NCBI RefSeq assembly: GCF_006716085.1
Contig: NZ_VFON01000001.1
Coordinates: 992,001 to 1,056,000, forward strand
Reading direction: 5' to 3'
Source: Leucobacter komagatae
GTDB taxonomy: Bacteria; Actinomycetota; Actinomycetes; Actinomycetales; Microbacteriaceae
DNA length: 64,000 nt
Below, piece after piece: positions 17,964 to 25,748 of this stretch. A program made the translations under genes and the position numbers. The notes under the pieces are model-generated. The model ran no database searches, was not told the DNA's origin, and worked only from the letters and a program-made list of their open reading frames with translations. Positions within the stretch are counted from its first letter, which is position 1, and the number at the start of each line of letters is the position of its first letter.

Positions 17964-18512
17964 ATGGCAGAGCAGCTTGGATCACAGGGCGCGGCAGGCC
18001 ACGCTGTCGCGCGTCGGATGGTGCGCTCGGACTGGGAGTGGGTCCAGCGCTGGTTTGAGGATGAGACCCTCGACAATGAGCTCGGCCCGCTCGACGACGA
18101 GTGGCTTGAGCACGTGCTCAGTGAGACCGATGGCGTCGAACTCGTCATCGAGGCCGCGCACCCCGCCACTGGCCAGCTCGCACCAATTGCGCTCGTCGGC
18201 GTGGTCTGGGGCGTGCCCGAAGCTGACGCGGCGGCAGGCGGCGCAGACTCCCCCACCGAGGCGACCGAGACCGGCCACGCGATCACCGACCTCGCCATCG
18301 ACCCCGAGCGGCGCGGCTTCGGCCTCGGCCGCATCGCGATCGACGCAACGATGGCCTGGGGTGATCACCCAGCGACCAACTCATGGATCGCGTTCGTCGA
18401 CCAGGAGAACGAGGGTGCGAGGCTGTTTTTCGAAGCGATTGGCTGGGAGTACGAGGGGCTCGACGGCGAGGGCGACGACGCGATGCATCGCTTCGCGACC
18501 CCCGCGGTGTAA
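17964..18512 (+). CDS. GNAT-family N-acetyltransferase
   Basis: A 182-residue protein whose acetyl-CoA site is ITDLAIDPERRGFGLGRIA near residue 95, the Q/RxxGxG/A pyrophosphate loop of GNAT enzymes. FVDQENEGARLFFEAIGWE near residue 140 is the typical last strand-helix. The N-terminal half has RRMVRSDWEWVQRWF. An acidic and Ala/Gly-rich loop (residues 80-95) interrupts the domain. The substrate is unknown. The start is an ATG directly after a leaderless-type promoter. It is followed by a gap of 148 bases before the dehydrogenase gene. Confidence 0.85.
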   Translation: MAEQLGSQGAAGHAVARRMVRSDWEWVQRWFEDETLDNELGPLDDEWLEHVLSETDGVELVIEAAHPATGQLAPIALVGVVWGVPEADAAAGGADSPTEATETGHAITDLAIDPERRGFGLGRIAIDATMAWGDHPATNSWIAFVDQENEGARLFFEAIGWEYEGLDGEGDDAMHRFATPAV

Positions 18513-18660
18513 TGGCCGAGCGCGGGCGCACAGGCTAAGCCCCAAGCCTATCCCCCGGGTCTGAGAGCGGATTGATCCGGCCTTCATAGGGTGGAGGTGT
18601 CCACAGGTCATCTGCCCGCCGGGCCGGTGACCACCCGGCACATCGCTCAGGAGGCATGGA

Positions 18661-19728
18661 ATGAAGGCTGCACGCTACTACGGCAAGAACGACGTCCGCG
18701 TTGAAGAGATCGAGGAGCCGACGACCCGGCCCGGCACGGTGAAGATCGCGCCCGCGTTCAACGGGATCTGCGGCAGCGATCTCCACCTCTATCACGACGG
18801 CCCGATGCCGCCCGCCCCAACAGACACGACCGCGCACCCGATCTCGGGAGAGACGCTCCCCGTCGTGTTCGGCCACGAGTTCTCGGGCGTCGTCGAAGAG
18901 GTCGGCGAAGGGGTCACCGGCATCGCCGTTGGCGATCACGTCGCTGTCGAGCCGCTCATGGTCTGTGGCGTCTGCCACGCGTGCAAGGCGAACAAGTACA
19001 ACCTCTGCGAGAAGATGGGGTTCATTGGTATCTCAGGGCTCGGCGGCGGGCTCTCCGAGCACATCGTCGTTGAGGAGCGCTGGGTGCACAAGGTCGGCGA
19101 AATGCCGCTCGACCAGGCCGCGCTGCTTGAGCCGCTCGCGGTTTCACTCCACGCCGTCCGCCATGCGGGTGCCGACGCTGCGGCTGGGAAGACGGCAGTC
19201 GTGGGCGGGGCTGGCCCGATCGGGCTACTCGCCGCCGCGGTGCTCCGCGCCTACGGGCTCAAGACGATCGTCAGCGAGGTTTCGCCCGAGCGCCGCGCCA
19301 AGGCGCAGGAGACGGGCGTCGCCGACGTCGTCGTGGACCCTTCGACAGAGGATCTCGCGGCGGTCGTGCGCGCGGAGACCGGCGGCGCGATGGCGGACTT
19401 CGCGTTTGACGCGGCGGGCGTCGGCGTCGTGCTCGACCAGCTCTTCGACTCGCTCGGCGCGGGCGGCAGGCTCGAGGTCATCGCGCTGCACACGCGCCCC
19501 TACGAGCTCGATGTGACCGGCAAGCTCACGATGCAGGATCGTGTGCTCGGCTCGGCGATCGGGTACGCAAACGATCACGCCGAGGCGATCCGCCTCGTGA
19601 ACGAGGGGCTCGTGAACCTCGCGCCCTTCATCACGAGCAAGATCACCGTCGACAGCATTGTGAAGGACGGCTATGAGAAGCTGCTGCACGACCGCAGCGA
19701 GGTGAAGATCCTCGTCTCGATGAGCTAG
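18661..19728 (+). CDS. Zinc-dependent 2,3-butanediol/sorbitol-type dehydrogenase
   Basis: A 355-residue medium-chain dehydrogenase. GICGSDLHLYHDGP carries the catalytic zinc Cys near residue 37; GHEFSGVVEEVGEGV follows with the second ligand region; CGVCHACKANKYNLC is the structural zinc loop with four Cys; GGAGPIGLLAAAVLRAYG is the NAD Rossmann motif. The tyrosine-rich start MKAARYYGKNDVRVEEI and the SDLHLYHDGP segment are characteristic of (R,R)-butanediol dehydrogenases, which interconvert acetoin and butanediol. Other polyol substrates are possible. AGGAGG stands seven bases before the ATG. It is a single-gene unit facing the repeat-protein gene. Confidence 0.88.
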   Translation: MKAARYYGKNDVRVEEIEEPTTRPGTVKIAPAFNGICGSDLHLYHDGPMPPAPTDTTAHPISGETLPVVFGHEFSGVVEEVGEGVTGIAVGDHVAVEPLMVCGVCHACKANKYNLCEKMGFIGISGLGGGLSEHIVVEERWVHKVGEMPLDQAALLEPLAVSLHAVRHAGADAAAGKTAVVGGAGPIGLLAAAVLRAYGLKTIVSEVSPERRAKAQETGVADVVVDPSTEDLAAVVRAETGGAMADFAFDAAGVGVVLDQLFDSLGAGGRLEVIALHTRPYELDVTGKLTMQDRVLGSAIGYANDHAEAIRLVNEGLVNLAPFITSKITVDSIVKDGYEKLLHDRSEVKILVSMS

Positions 19729-19750
19729 CGTTCGAGTCGTCGCCGAGCGG

Positions 19751-21811
19751 CTACTGCAGCTCGGCGACGACCGCGTTCGCGCGCTCCGTCTGCCCGGTCT
19801 CTTTCAAGAGCGTGATGAGTTCACCCGCGACGAGCAGCCGCTCCTTGCGCTTCTTCGCGGCCGTGAACCCCTCGAACGCAGACTCGAGCCCCCAGACTGC
19901 GGACTCGGTGTCGCCGCGATCAGCGTGGATCTTGCCTGCGAGCCAGAACGAGTGTGAGGCGTCGGCGAGCAGGCCGAGCCGCGCGAACTCCTCGCCTGCG
20001 CGAAGCGCCTCGGCAGCGGCGCGTTCGCTGTCGAGGCCTTCCCCGAACGAGCGGCCGCGGGTCGCGGCGAGCGACCTGGCGAGCGTGTCTCGCAGGGTCG
20101 CTCGCTCGACTCCCCACTCATGCCCGCGCTTCTCCGCGAGCTCCTCGGTCAGCCCTTCGGGGTCAAACTCGGGGTGCGCAGCGAGCGTCGCGGCCGTCGC
20201 ACGGATCTGCGCTTCAGCGTCGTTCATACGGTCAGCGACTGGCGCCCACGCGGCGAGCACCGCCGCGAGCGTACCGGCTTCGGTGCCCCCGGAACGCAGC
20301 AGCGGGAGCGCTCGGCCGAACAGCGCGTGCGCGCGCTCCTCGTTCCGGTCGAGCGTCGCGCACTGCGCCGCCTCCGCGGCCGCGAGGCCCGCGCGTTCGA
20401 GCCAGCCGGCAGCCTCAAGTGGCTGGATCGCCTCGGCGTAGTCGCGGGTCGCGGCGGCGTAGTCCTTGCGGGCCGACGCCTCCTCAGCGCGGGCGAGCAG
20501 GGCGTCCGGCGTCACAGCCGCCTGCGCGGCTCCGCTGCTTCCCGCAGCGGGATCCTGGTCTCGCGACGCGCCAGAGTCCGTGAGCTTGCCCCAGAGCTTC
20601 GCGAGGCCCGAGCGCTGCGGCGCCTCGGAGGGGGCCGATGCCGCAGCTGAAGCAGCCGAAGTAACAGCGTTCACGTTTGTTTCGTCGGCAGCCGGCGCCT
20701 CGCCGGTAGCGGCGCCGTACGCCGGGCCGAAGTCGAGCGGGTGTGGCGCTCGCTCGGAGGCGAGGGCGCGGTCGACGAGGTCGGCGTAGTAGGTCGTGCC
20801 CGAGCGCGCGTCGAACGCCGACGCGTACTCGCGTGCTTTGCCCGTCGCCCAGGCGTGGAGGTCAGCAACCTTCACGTCACGCCCGGCCTCGCCGACGCCC
20901 GGCAGCGCGATGCCAGTGTGCTGCTCGCCGCTGTCGAGGTTCGCGGAGAGCCCCGCGAGGAGGCCGAGGAGGAAGCGCAGGTGTTGCAGCGGCGACGGCG
21001 GGTCGGTGAGCATGTCACGGTAGTCGCCGCGCAGCTCGCGGAGCGCGCGCTCAAAGTGGCCGCCGCGCGCGAGGAGCTCAAAGCTCTGACCCCGCGACGA
21101 CGCGAGGTCGCGGTTCGCGCGGGTGTCGCTCGCGGTCGCGCGGTGGTGGAACCTCAGCGACTCTGCGGCGTGCCCGAGGTTGAGGGCGGCGAGCGCAGTC
21201 GCGTGAAACGTCTTCGTCGGCTCGATATTGCACTTGCCGTCCTGCGTCTTGCCGAGTTCGTACGCCTCGGCAAAGCGCCCCTGCTCCATGAAGAAGTCGG
21301 TCTGCCTGCCGATCACGCAGGCGTGGCAGTCGTCGAAGTCGTCGCGGGGGCTCGAGATCCAGGCGAGGCGCCGCTCTTCCGCGTCGGGGGCACCCGACTG
21401 CCACGACCACCCGAAGCGTGCGGCGAGCACGGCCGAGATGCCGCTCCCCTGCAGTTCGAAGCGCCGCTGCATGTCGTCAAGGAAGGCCTCGGCCTGGGCC
21501 GCGGTAATCTGCGGGAAGTCGGGCAGGTCACTCGCGACCCACTTGAACTCCCAGAACAGATTGTGCTCGTCGCTCCCGTCGAAGAGCTCCGGGTTCGCGT
21601 CCCAGTGCCGCAGTGCGCGCGCGAAGACGACGAACGACTTCGCGCCCTCCCCGCCGAACGTGTACGCCTCGACAAGGTCGAGCAGCGCCTCGGCGAGGTG
21701 CTCTTTCGGCCCGTCGGCCTCGATCTTGCGGGCGGCGGCCTCGGCTGCCGCGGTGCGGGCGGTGCCGTAGGGCATGTGACGGATGTTGTGCAGCTCTTGC
21801 GCGGCGTTCAT
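19751..21811 (-). CDS. TPR-like helical repeat protein, function unknown
   Basis: A 686-residue, Ala-rich protein that looks all-helical. Several stretches read like tetratricopeptide units, for example FFMEQGRFAEAYELGK, LNLGHAAESLRFHHRA and KDYAAATRDYAEAI. The pattern CHACVIGRQTD near residue 165 has two Cys but no clear metal site. A Ser/Ala/Pro-rich linker (about residues 370-430) divides the protein in two. There is no signal peptide. The ATG follows GAGGAG by four bases and lies eight bases after the HSP90-like gene, so they form an operon with the YbjN gene. TPR proteins are common HSP90 co-chaperones, so a partner role is a reasonable inference. Confidence 0.75.
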   Translation of the reverse strand: MNAAQELHNIRHMPYGTARTAAAEAAARKIEADGPKEHLAEALLDLVEAYTFGGEGAKSFVVFARALRHWDANPELFDGSDEHNLFWEFKWVASDLPDFPQITAAQAEAFLDDMQRRFELQGSGISAVLAARFGWSWQSGAPDAEERRLAWISSPRDDFDDCHACVIGRQTDFFMEQGRFAEAYELGKTQDGKCNIEPTKTFHATALAALNLGHAAESLRFHHRATASDTRANRDLASSRGQSFELLARGGHFERALRELRGDYRDMLTDPPSPLQHLRFLLGLLAGLSANLDSGEQHTGIALPGVGEAGRDVKVADLHAWATGKAREYASAFDARSGTTYYADLVDRALASERAPHPLDFGPAYGAATGEAPAADETNVNAVTSAASAAASAPSEAPQRSGLAKLWGKLTDSGASRDQDPAAGSSGAAQAAVTPDALLARAEEASARKDYAAATRDYAEAIQPLEAAGWLERAGLAAAEAAQCATLDRNEERAHALFGRALPLLRSGGTEAGTLAAVLAAWAPVADRMNDAEAQIRATAATLAAHPEFDPEGLTEELAEKRGHEWGVERATLRDTLARSLAATRGRSFGEGLDSERAAAEALRAGEEFARLGLLADASHSFWLAGKIHADRGDTESAVWGLESAFEGFTAAKKRKERLLVAGELITLLKETGQTERANAVVAELQ

Positions 21812-21819
21812 GGCGCTCC

Positions 21820-23715
21820 TCAGGAGTCGGAGTCGGAGTCGGGTTCAGGCGTTGGTTCGGGTTCAGGCGTTGGTTCCGGGGCGTGCAGCGCCGCGTCGAG
21901 GAGCACCCCGAGCGAGTCAGACAGCGCCGCGGACTCGGCCGAGCGCAGGCCCTCGCCGGCGAGCATCACCGCGGAGAGGTAGAGGGAGCGCAGGCCTGCA
22001 CCGAATACTTCGCCGCCCGGCGACGCGAGCAGGCGCCGCGCGACGGGTGAGCGGTCGTTGAGCACGAGGGTGCGGGTGCGCCCCTGCCCCTCACCCGCGA
22101 ACGAGTCGAGCAGGCCGTCCCACAGGTCGGGAGACTCGCCGCGCTCGCGATCCAAATCTCGCTTGTGCTCGCCCTCGGGGTCGCGCAGCAGCATTGCGGG
22201 CACGGTCTCGGGTTCGAAAGCGCGCAAGATCGCGTCGCAGTCTTCGTCGGCGAGCACCCCGCGAGCCACGCTGAGCGCACCGGCGACCGCCATCTCGCGC
22301 TCGACGCCGGGCATGCCGAGCACCTGCACGAGGTCAGACGAGGTCAGCTCACGCACGTTCCAGCCGGGCCGTGCCGCGAGCTTCGCGAGCAGGTCTGAAT
22401 CGTAGACGTACCCGGCGTTCACCACGACGAGCCCCTGCGCTCGCGCGACGGCGGCGACCCGCTGGAACGCCTCGGTTGTTGAGGTGTAGACGAGCTCGCC
22501 CTGCTTCGCGACGGCGGAGAGCGTCATCGGGCCGTCGCTCGTCTCGAACGGGAGCACCTCAGCGACGAGACTCAGCATGTCGCTGTCGGTGAGCGCGATT
22601 GCGCGGAGCGCGAGGTGGTGGGTCCGCAGCACCTGCTGGGTGAGCTGGCTCGGAGTGCGGAGCGTATCGAGCGCCCACCGCTTCACCTGCTCGCCCAGGG
22701 CGTCACGCACGCCGAGCAGAATCTCGTCGTCGTGCAGCTGCTCACGCGACGCCGTCGGCGAGAGCGTGTCACTGTCGATGACCGCGCGGATGAAGAACGC
22801 CCACTCGGGCAACACGCGATCGGTACGGGCGCTGAGCAGCATCCGCTTCATGTACACGCGGTGCTGGCCCGACCCCGGAGTCACCGCCTGCGGCAGGATG
22901 AAGGCGACGCCCGTCACCCCCGCGACCGGGAGCTCGAGGTCGATGTGCCCGAGCGGGGTAAAGCCAAACGTGCGCTCGCAGTACTCAGTGAGCGCACGTG
23001 ACCGCGCGGAACCGCTCGGGTACTCGATGCGCCACGGCAGCTCGGGCTCGGTGACGCGGCGCCAGACCGTCTGCTCGGCGCCACCGGTACTGCCCGCACC
23101 GCCCTCGATCGGCACGCGCACGGCGACGTCGAACGGCAGCAGCGAGCCGTACTCGCGGGCGAGCCCGAGCACCGTCTCGTTCGCGAGCCAGTGGGCAGTG
23201 TCGCGGCGCGCGGTGAGGCGAACCGTCGTGCCGACCTCAACCTCCGGGCCGGCGTCAGGCAGCTCGGTCACGTCGAACGTGCCGTCGGCGCGGCCCTGCC
23301 AGCGGATCGGAACCGTGCCGGGCTTCGCCGAGCGCGACGTGAACTCAATCTGCTCTGCGACCATGAACGCCGCAAGCATGCCGATGCCGAACTGGCCGAT
23401 GAACTCCGCCCTCCCAGTTCCGAGCGTCGCGTCGCGCTTCGATGAGCGGCCGATCGTTGCGAGCAGTTCGGTCGCCTCATCCGCGGTGAGGCCCACCCCG
23501 GTGTCGGTCACCTCAAGCGTGCTGTTCCCCGAGGCGTCGGTGCCAGTCGACAGGCGAATGCGGACCGGCGCCTCGGGATCCAGCGCTGCCCGCGCCGTAA
23601 CCGCGTCAACCGCGTTCTGGATGAGCTCGCGGAGGTACACCTGCGGGCCGGAATACAGGTGCCTGGACAGCAGGTCGACCATTCCGGAAAGGTCAACTTG
23701 AAAACGTTCGGACAC
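21820..23715 (-). CDS. HSP90-family (HtpG-like) chaperone ATPase
   Basis: A 631-residue HSP90-type protein. The GHKL nucleotide site is intact: E30 and N34 in RELIQNAVDAV, D71 in DTGVGL, and QFGIGM at 108-113. The middle-domain loop SPTASREQL, which in HSP90 supplies an Arg to ATP, is also present. It is divergent from classical HtpG and ends in a Pro/Glu/Asp/Ser tail (PEPTPEPEPTPEPDSDSDS) coded by DNA tandem repeats. The start is GTG with AGGA five bases upstream. It lies between the YbjN gene and the TPR-like gene on one strand. A chaperone role is family knowledge; the clients are unknown. Confidence 0.88.
   Translation of the reverse strand: MSERFQVDLSGMVDLLSRHLYSGPQVYLRELIQNAVDAVTARAALDPEAPVRIRLSTGTDASGNSTLEVTDTGVGLTADEATELLATIGRSSKRDATLGTGRAEFIGQFGIGMLAAFMVAEQIEFTSRSAKPGTVPIRWQGRADGTFDVTELPDAGPEVEVGTTVRLTARRDTAHWLANETVLGLAREYGSLLPFDVAVRVPIEGGAGSTGGAEQTVWRRVTEPELPWRIEYPSGSARSRALTEYCERTFGFTPLGHIDLELPVAGVTGVAFILPQAVTPGSGQHRVYMKRMLLSARTDRVLPEWAFFIRAVIDSDTLSPTASREQLHDDEILLGVRDALGEQVKRWALDTLRTPSQLTQQVLRTHHLALRAIALTDSDMLSLVAEVLPFETSDGPMTLSAVAKQGELVYTSTTEAFQRVAAVARAQGLVVVNAGYVYDSDLLAKLAARPGWNVRELTSSDLVQVLGMPGVEREMAVAGALSVARGVLADEDCDAILRAFEPETVPAMLLRDPEGEHKRDLDRERGESPDLWDGLLDSFAGEGQGRTRTLVLNDRSPVARRLLASPGGEVFGAGLRSLYLSAVMLAGEGLRSAESAALSDSLGVLLDAALHAPEPTPEPEPTPEPDSDSDS
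21824..21877. repeat. Tandem repeats coding the HSP90-like C-terminal tail
   Basis: Three copies of the six-base unit GAGTCG (21824-21841) are followed by two copies of an 18-base unit starting GGTTCAGGCG (21842-21877, one mismatch). Both unit lengths are multiples of three, so copy changes keep the frame and only alter the acidic Pro-rich tail. Confidence 0.9.
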
Positions 23716-23737
23716 GGGATTCCTAGCGATCGGTGAA

Positions 23738-23776
23738 GCGGTGTTGCGGTGGTGCTGTGGCGCGGTGTTGCGGTGG
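23738..23776. repeat. Short direct repeat in the YbjN-HSP90 gap
   Basis: The 15-base word GCGGTGTTGCGGTGG occurs at 23738-23752 and again at 23762-23776, in the 99-base gap between the two genes. No function is evident. Confidence 0.7.
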
Positions 23777-23814
23777 GTGCCCGCGGAAGCCAGCCAGCAC
23801 CCACCTGCCGAGGA

Positions 23815-24300
23815 TTAGTCCTGTGGCTTCGCCTTCTCCCACGCCTCGGGGAAGATCTCGTTCATGCGCTCGAAGGCAGACATGCTCGTGTTCACGACAC
23901 AGAGCAGGTGCTGCGAGAGCTGCTCGTCAGTGAGACCGTGTTCGTAGTCAACGTTCAGCTCGGTGTTGACGCGCACGTTGCCGGCGTCGTCGCGCGCGAT
24001 GTAGACCTTCGGCCACAGCTTCTCGCGATTCCAGTCGTTCGCGGCCTCGAGCGCCTTCAGGTAATCGGACTCCGGCAGCTCGCCGCGCCAGAAGCCGCGC
24101 ACGCAGAGCAGCTCGTCGTTGTCGCCGTTCACGAAGAAGTAGAACGAGCCGTACTCCCAGCCGCCGCCGATGTCTCCATCGGAGTCGACGTTGTACGACC
24201 AACCGGCCTGCTCAAGCGAGTGCTTGATGCGATCCTTCGAGAGCGGCTTCAGCGCGCCCCCTGCTGCGGGGACGGGTGCGTCCTTGGTGAAAAAGCCCAT
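23815..24300 (-). CDS. YbjN-domain protein
   Basis: A 161-residue acidic protein with the YbjN fold, which resembles type III secretion chaperones. Typical are the aromatic-rich YGSFYFFVNGDNDELLCVRG, the NDWNREKLWPKVYI helix and the late LSQHLLCVVNTSMSAFERM. Actinobacterial proteins of this family are small, cytoplasmic and of unclear function. The ATG follows an AAAGGA ribosome site, and a TAGACT -10 box lies about 30 bases upstream (24331-24336), so this is the likely first gene of the operon YbjN, HSP90-like, TPR-like. A chaperone-adaptor role is inferred only from the fold and the neighbours. Confidence 0.85.
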   Translation of the reverse strand: MGFFTKDAPVPAAGGALKPLSKDRIKHSLEQAGWSYNVDSDGDIGGGWEYGSFYFFVNGDNDELLCVRGFWRGELPESDYLKALEAANDWNREKLWPKVYIARDDAGNVRVNTELNVDYEHGLTDEQLSQHLLCVVNTSMSAFERMNEIFPEAWEKAKPQD

Positions 24301-24400
24301 GCTTCGCGTTCCTTTCGGGTCGGTCGTTCCAGTCTAGGGAGTACGGGCGACGAACTCGGTGAGGAATCTCGCATCGGCCGAATTATCTTCAGCGAGTCAG

Positions 24401-25582
24401 CTACTGAAACACTGTGAGCCCGTACAGAACGAACACGAATAGGTGGGCGGCACCGTGCATGGCGGTGACCCGATTCCCGAAAAACGTCGTCATCGTGAGC
24501 AGCAGAGACACCGCGAGCAACACGAGGTTCGTCGGGCCCTCCCCGAGCGTCACGGTTTGCCCAGTGACGAGCCCGATGATGAGCACCGCCGGAATCGTCA
24601 GGCCGACCGTCGAAACGAGCGCACCGTGGCAGAGGTTGCTCACGCGCTGGATCTCACCCGCGAGCGCCGCCCTGATCGCCGTGATCGTCTCGGGGAGGAA
24701 GACGATCATCGCGATGAGGATGCCGGAGAGCGCGACCGGCGCCCCGAGCCTGTCGAGGCCCTCGTCGAGCAGCGTCGCCATGTCGTGCGAGAGCAGCACG
24801 ATGGGCACCACCATCACGACGAGCAGGATCGCGCGCGCGATGAGTTCGGGGCGGTGCCGGACGATCCCACCGCGTCGCTCCCGCTGCGCCGCGGCTGCGG
24901 CCCCTGCCGCGGTCTCGGCCTGCGCTTTCCCCGCGGCCTGCGCCGGGTCGATCTCTTGGAAGTCGCTCTTCTGGGCGCCCATCTGGCGGACGAGGAAGAA
25001 CGCGTACAGCGCGATGGTGAGCAGGGCGATCGGGATCGCCTGGGCCGCGGCGTACGAACCTTCCGTGCCGATGATTGCTGGCAACCCAAAGGCGACCGTC
25101 ACGAGCACGACGAGCAAGGACAGATAGGCGGAGACGCCGGTCTTGTTGGGCCGCAGATTGCTGTGCCGGAGCCCACCGACGAGTAGGGCGACGCCGACAA
25201 CGAGGTTCAGAATGATCATCGAGACCGCCATGACCGAGTCCCTGGCGATCGTCGCGTGCTCCCCCGGGCCGAGCATCACGGCCGAGATGAGAATCACCTC
25301 GATGAGCACAATCGACAGCGTCAGCACGAGGGTGCCGTAGGGGTCGCCAAGTTTCTCGGCGAGGTGCTCGGCCTCGGTGACGACGCCCGATGCAGCGACA
25401 AGGATCACGGCGACGATGAGTCCGAGGATCGTGAAGAGCACCGGCGTCGGGAGGTCGCCGTCGAGGGCATTGCCGCCGAGCATGAGGGCGAGCACGCTCC
25501 CCCAGCCGAGCGCGAGCTTCACGAGCGCCGTGGGCGTGAGCACAGTCTTGAAAACTGAGGGTATAGCTGTGGTGGTTGACAT
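24401..25582 (-). CDS. chaA: ChaA-type calcium(sodium, potassium)/proton antiporter
   Basis: A 393-residue membrane antiporter of the CaCA superfamily. Two homologous halves carry the alpha-repeat motifs: AEHLAEKLGDPYGTLVLTLS near residue 72 and FLPETITAIRAALAGEIQR near residue 285. About 11 hydrophobic segments are visible, with an Ala/Gln/Arg-rich cytoplasmic loop (residues about 205-235) between the halves. ChaA exports Ca2+, Na+ or K+ in exchange for protons. The ATG at 25582 (MSTTTAIPSVF) is preferred over a longer frame, since AAGG stands seven bases before it and a promoter plus structured leader lies upstream. Confidence 0.9.
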   Translation of the reverse strand: MSTTTAIPSVFKTVLTPTALVKLALGWGSVLALMLGGNALDGDLPTPVLFTILGLIVAVILVAASGVVTEAEHLAEKLGDPYGTLVLTLSIVLIEVILISAVMLGPGEHATIARDSVMAVSMIILNLVVGVALLVGGLRHSNLRPNKTGVSAYLSLLVVLVTVAFGLPAIIGTEGSYAAAQAIPIALLTIALYAFFLVRQMGAQKSDFQEIDPAQAAGKAQAETAAGAAAAAQRERRGGIVRHRPELIARAILLVVMVVPIVLLSHDMATLLDEGLDRLGAPVALSGILIAMIVFLPETITAIRAALAGEIQRVSNLCHGALVSTVGLTIPAVLIIGLVTGQTVTLGEGPTNLVLLAVSLLLTMTTFFGNRVTAMHGAAHLFVFVLYGLTVFQ

Positions 25583-25605
25583 CGCGAGGCCTTCCCCGGT
25601 TCTGC

Positions 25606-25647
25606 GGGGTCGTCCCCATACAACACAGAGCCACCGGGTCGTCCCGG
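25606..25647 (-). promoter_or_regulatory. Twin-hairpin leader of chaA
   Basis: On the chaA strand the leader has two hairpins with the same ACGA loop: CCGGG-ACGA-CCCGG (25634-25647) and GGGG-ACGA-CCCC (25606-25617), ending 23 bases before the start codon. It does not match a riboswitch consensus I know. A cation-responsive or protein-binding element is possible but unproven. Confidence 0.45.
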
Positions 25648-25662
25648 CGGCGTCGTACTCCA

Positions 25663-25691
25663 AGTGTACTCGCTGCCCTCGACTTTGGCAC
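25663..25691 (-). promoter_or_regulatory. chaA promoter
   Basis: GTGCCA (-35) and TACACT (-10) are 17 bases apart on the minus strand, each matching four of six consensus bases. Transcription would start near 25656 and give a leader of about 74 bases holding the two hairpins. Confidence 0.55.
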
Positions 25692-25736
25692 GGCCCGCAC
25701 TGCCTCGCGCAGCGGCCCCACGGAATCCGCTGAGGA

Positions 25737-25742
25737 TAGACT
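25737..25742 (+). promoter_or_regulatory. -10 box TAGACT, leaderless start of the MFS gene
   Basis: The hexamer ends six bases before the GTG at 25749, consistent with a transcript that begins at the start codon. Confidence 0.55.
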
Positions 25743-25748
25743 CGTTCA

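Noticed and set aside
20741..21982. 413-residue plus-strand frame over the TPR-like gene
   Set aside because: Arg/Gly/Glu-rich antisense translation without family features.
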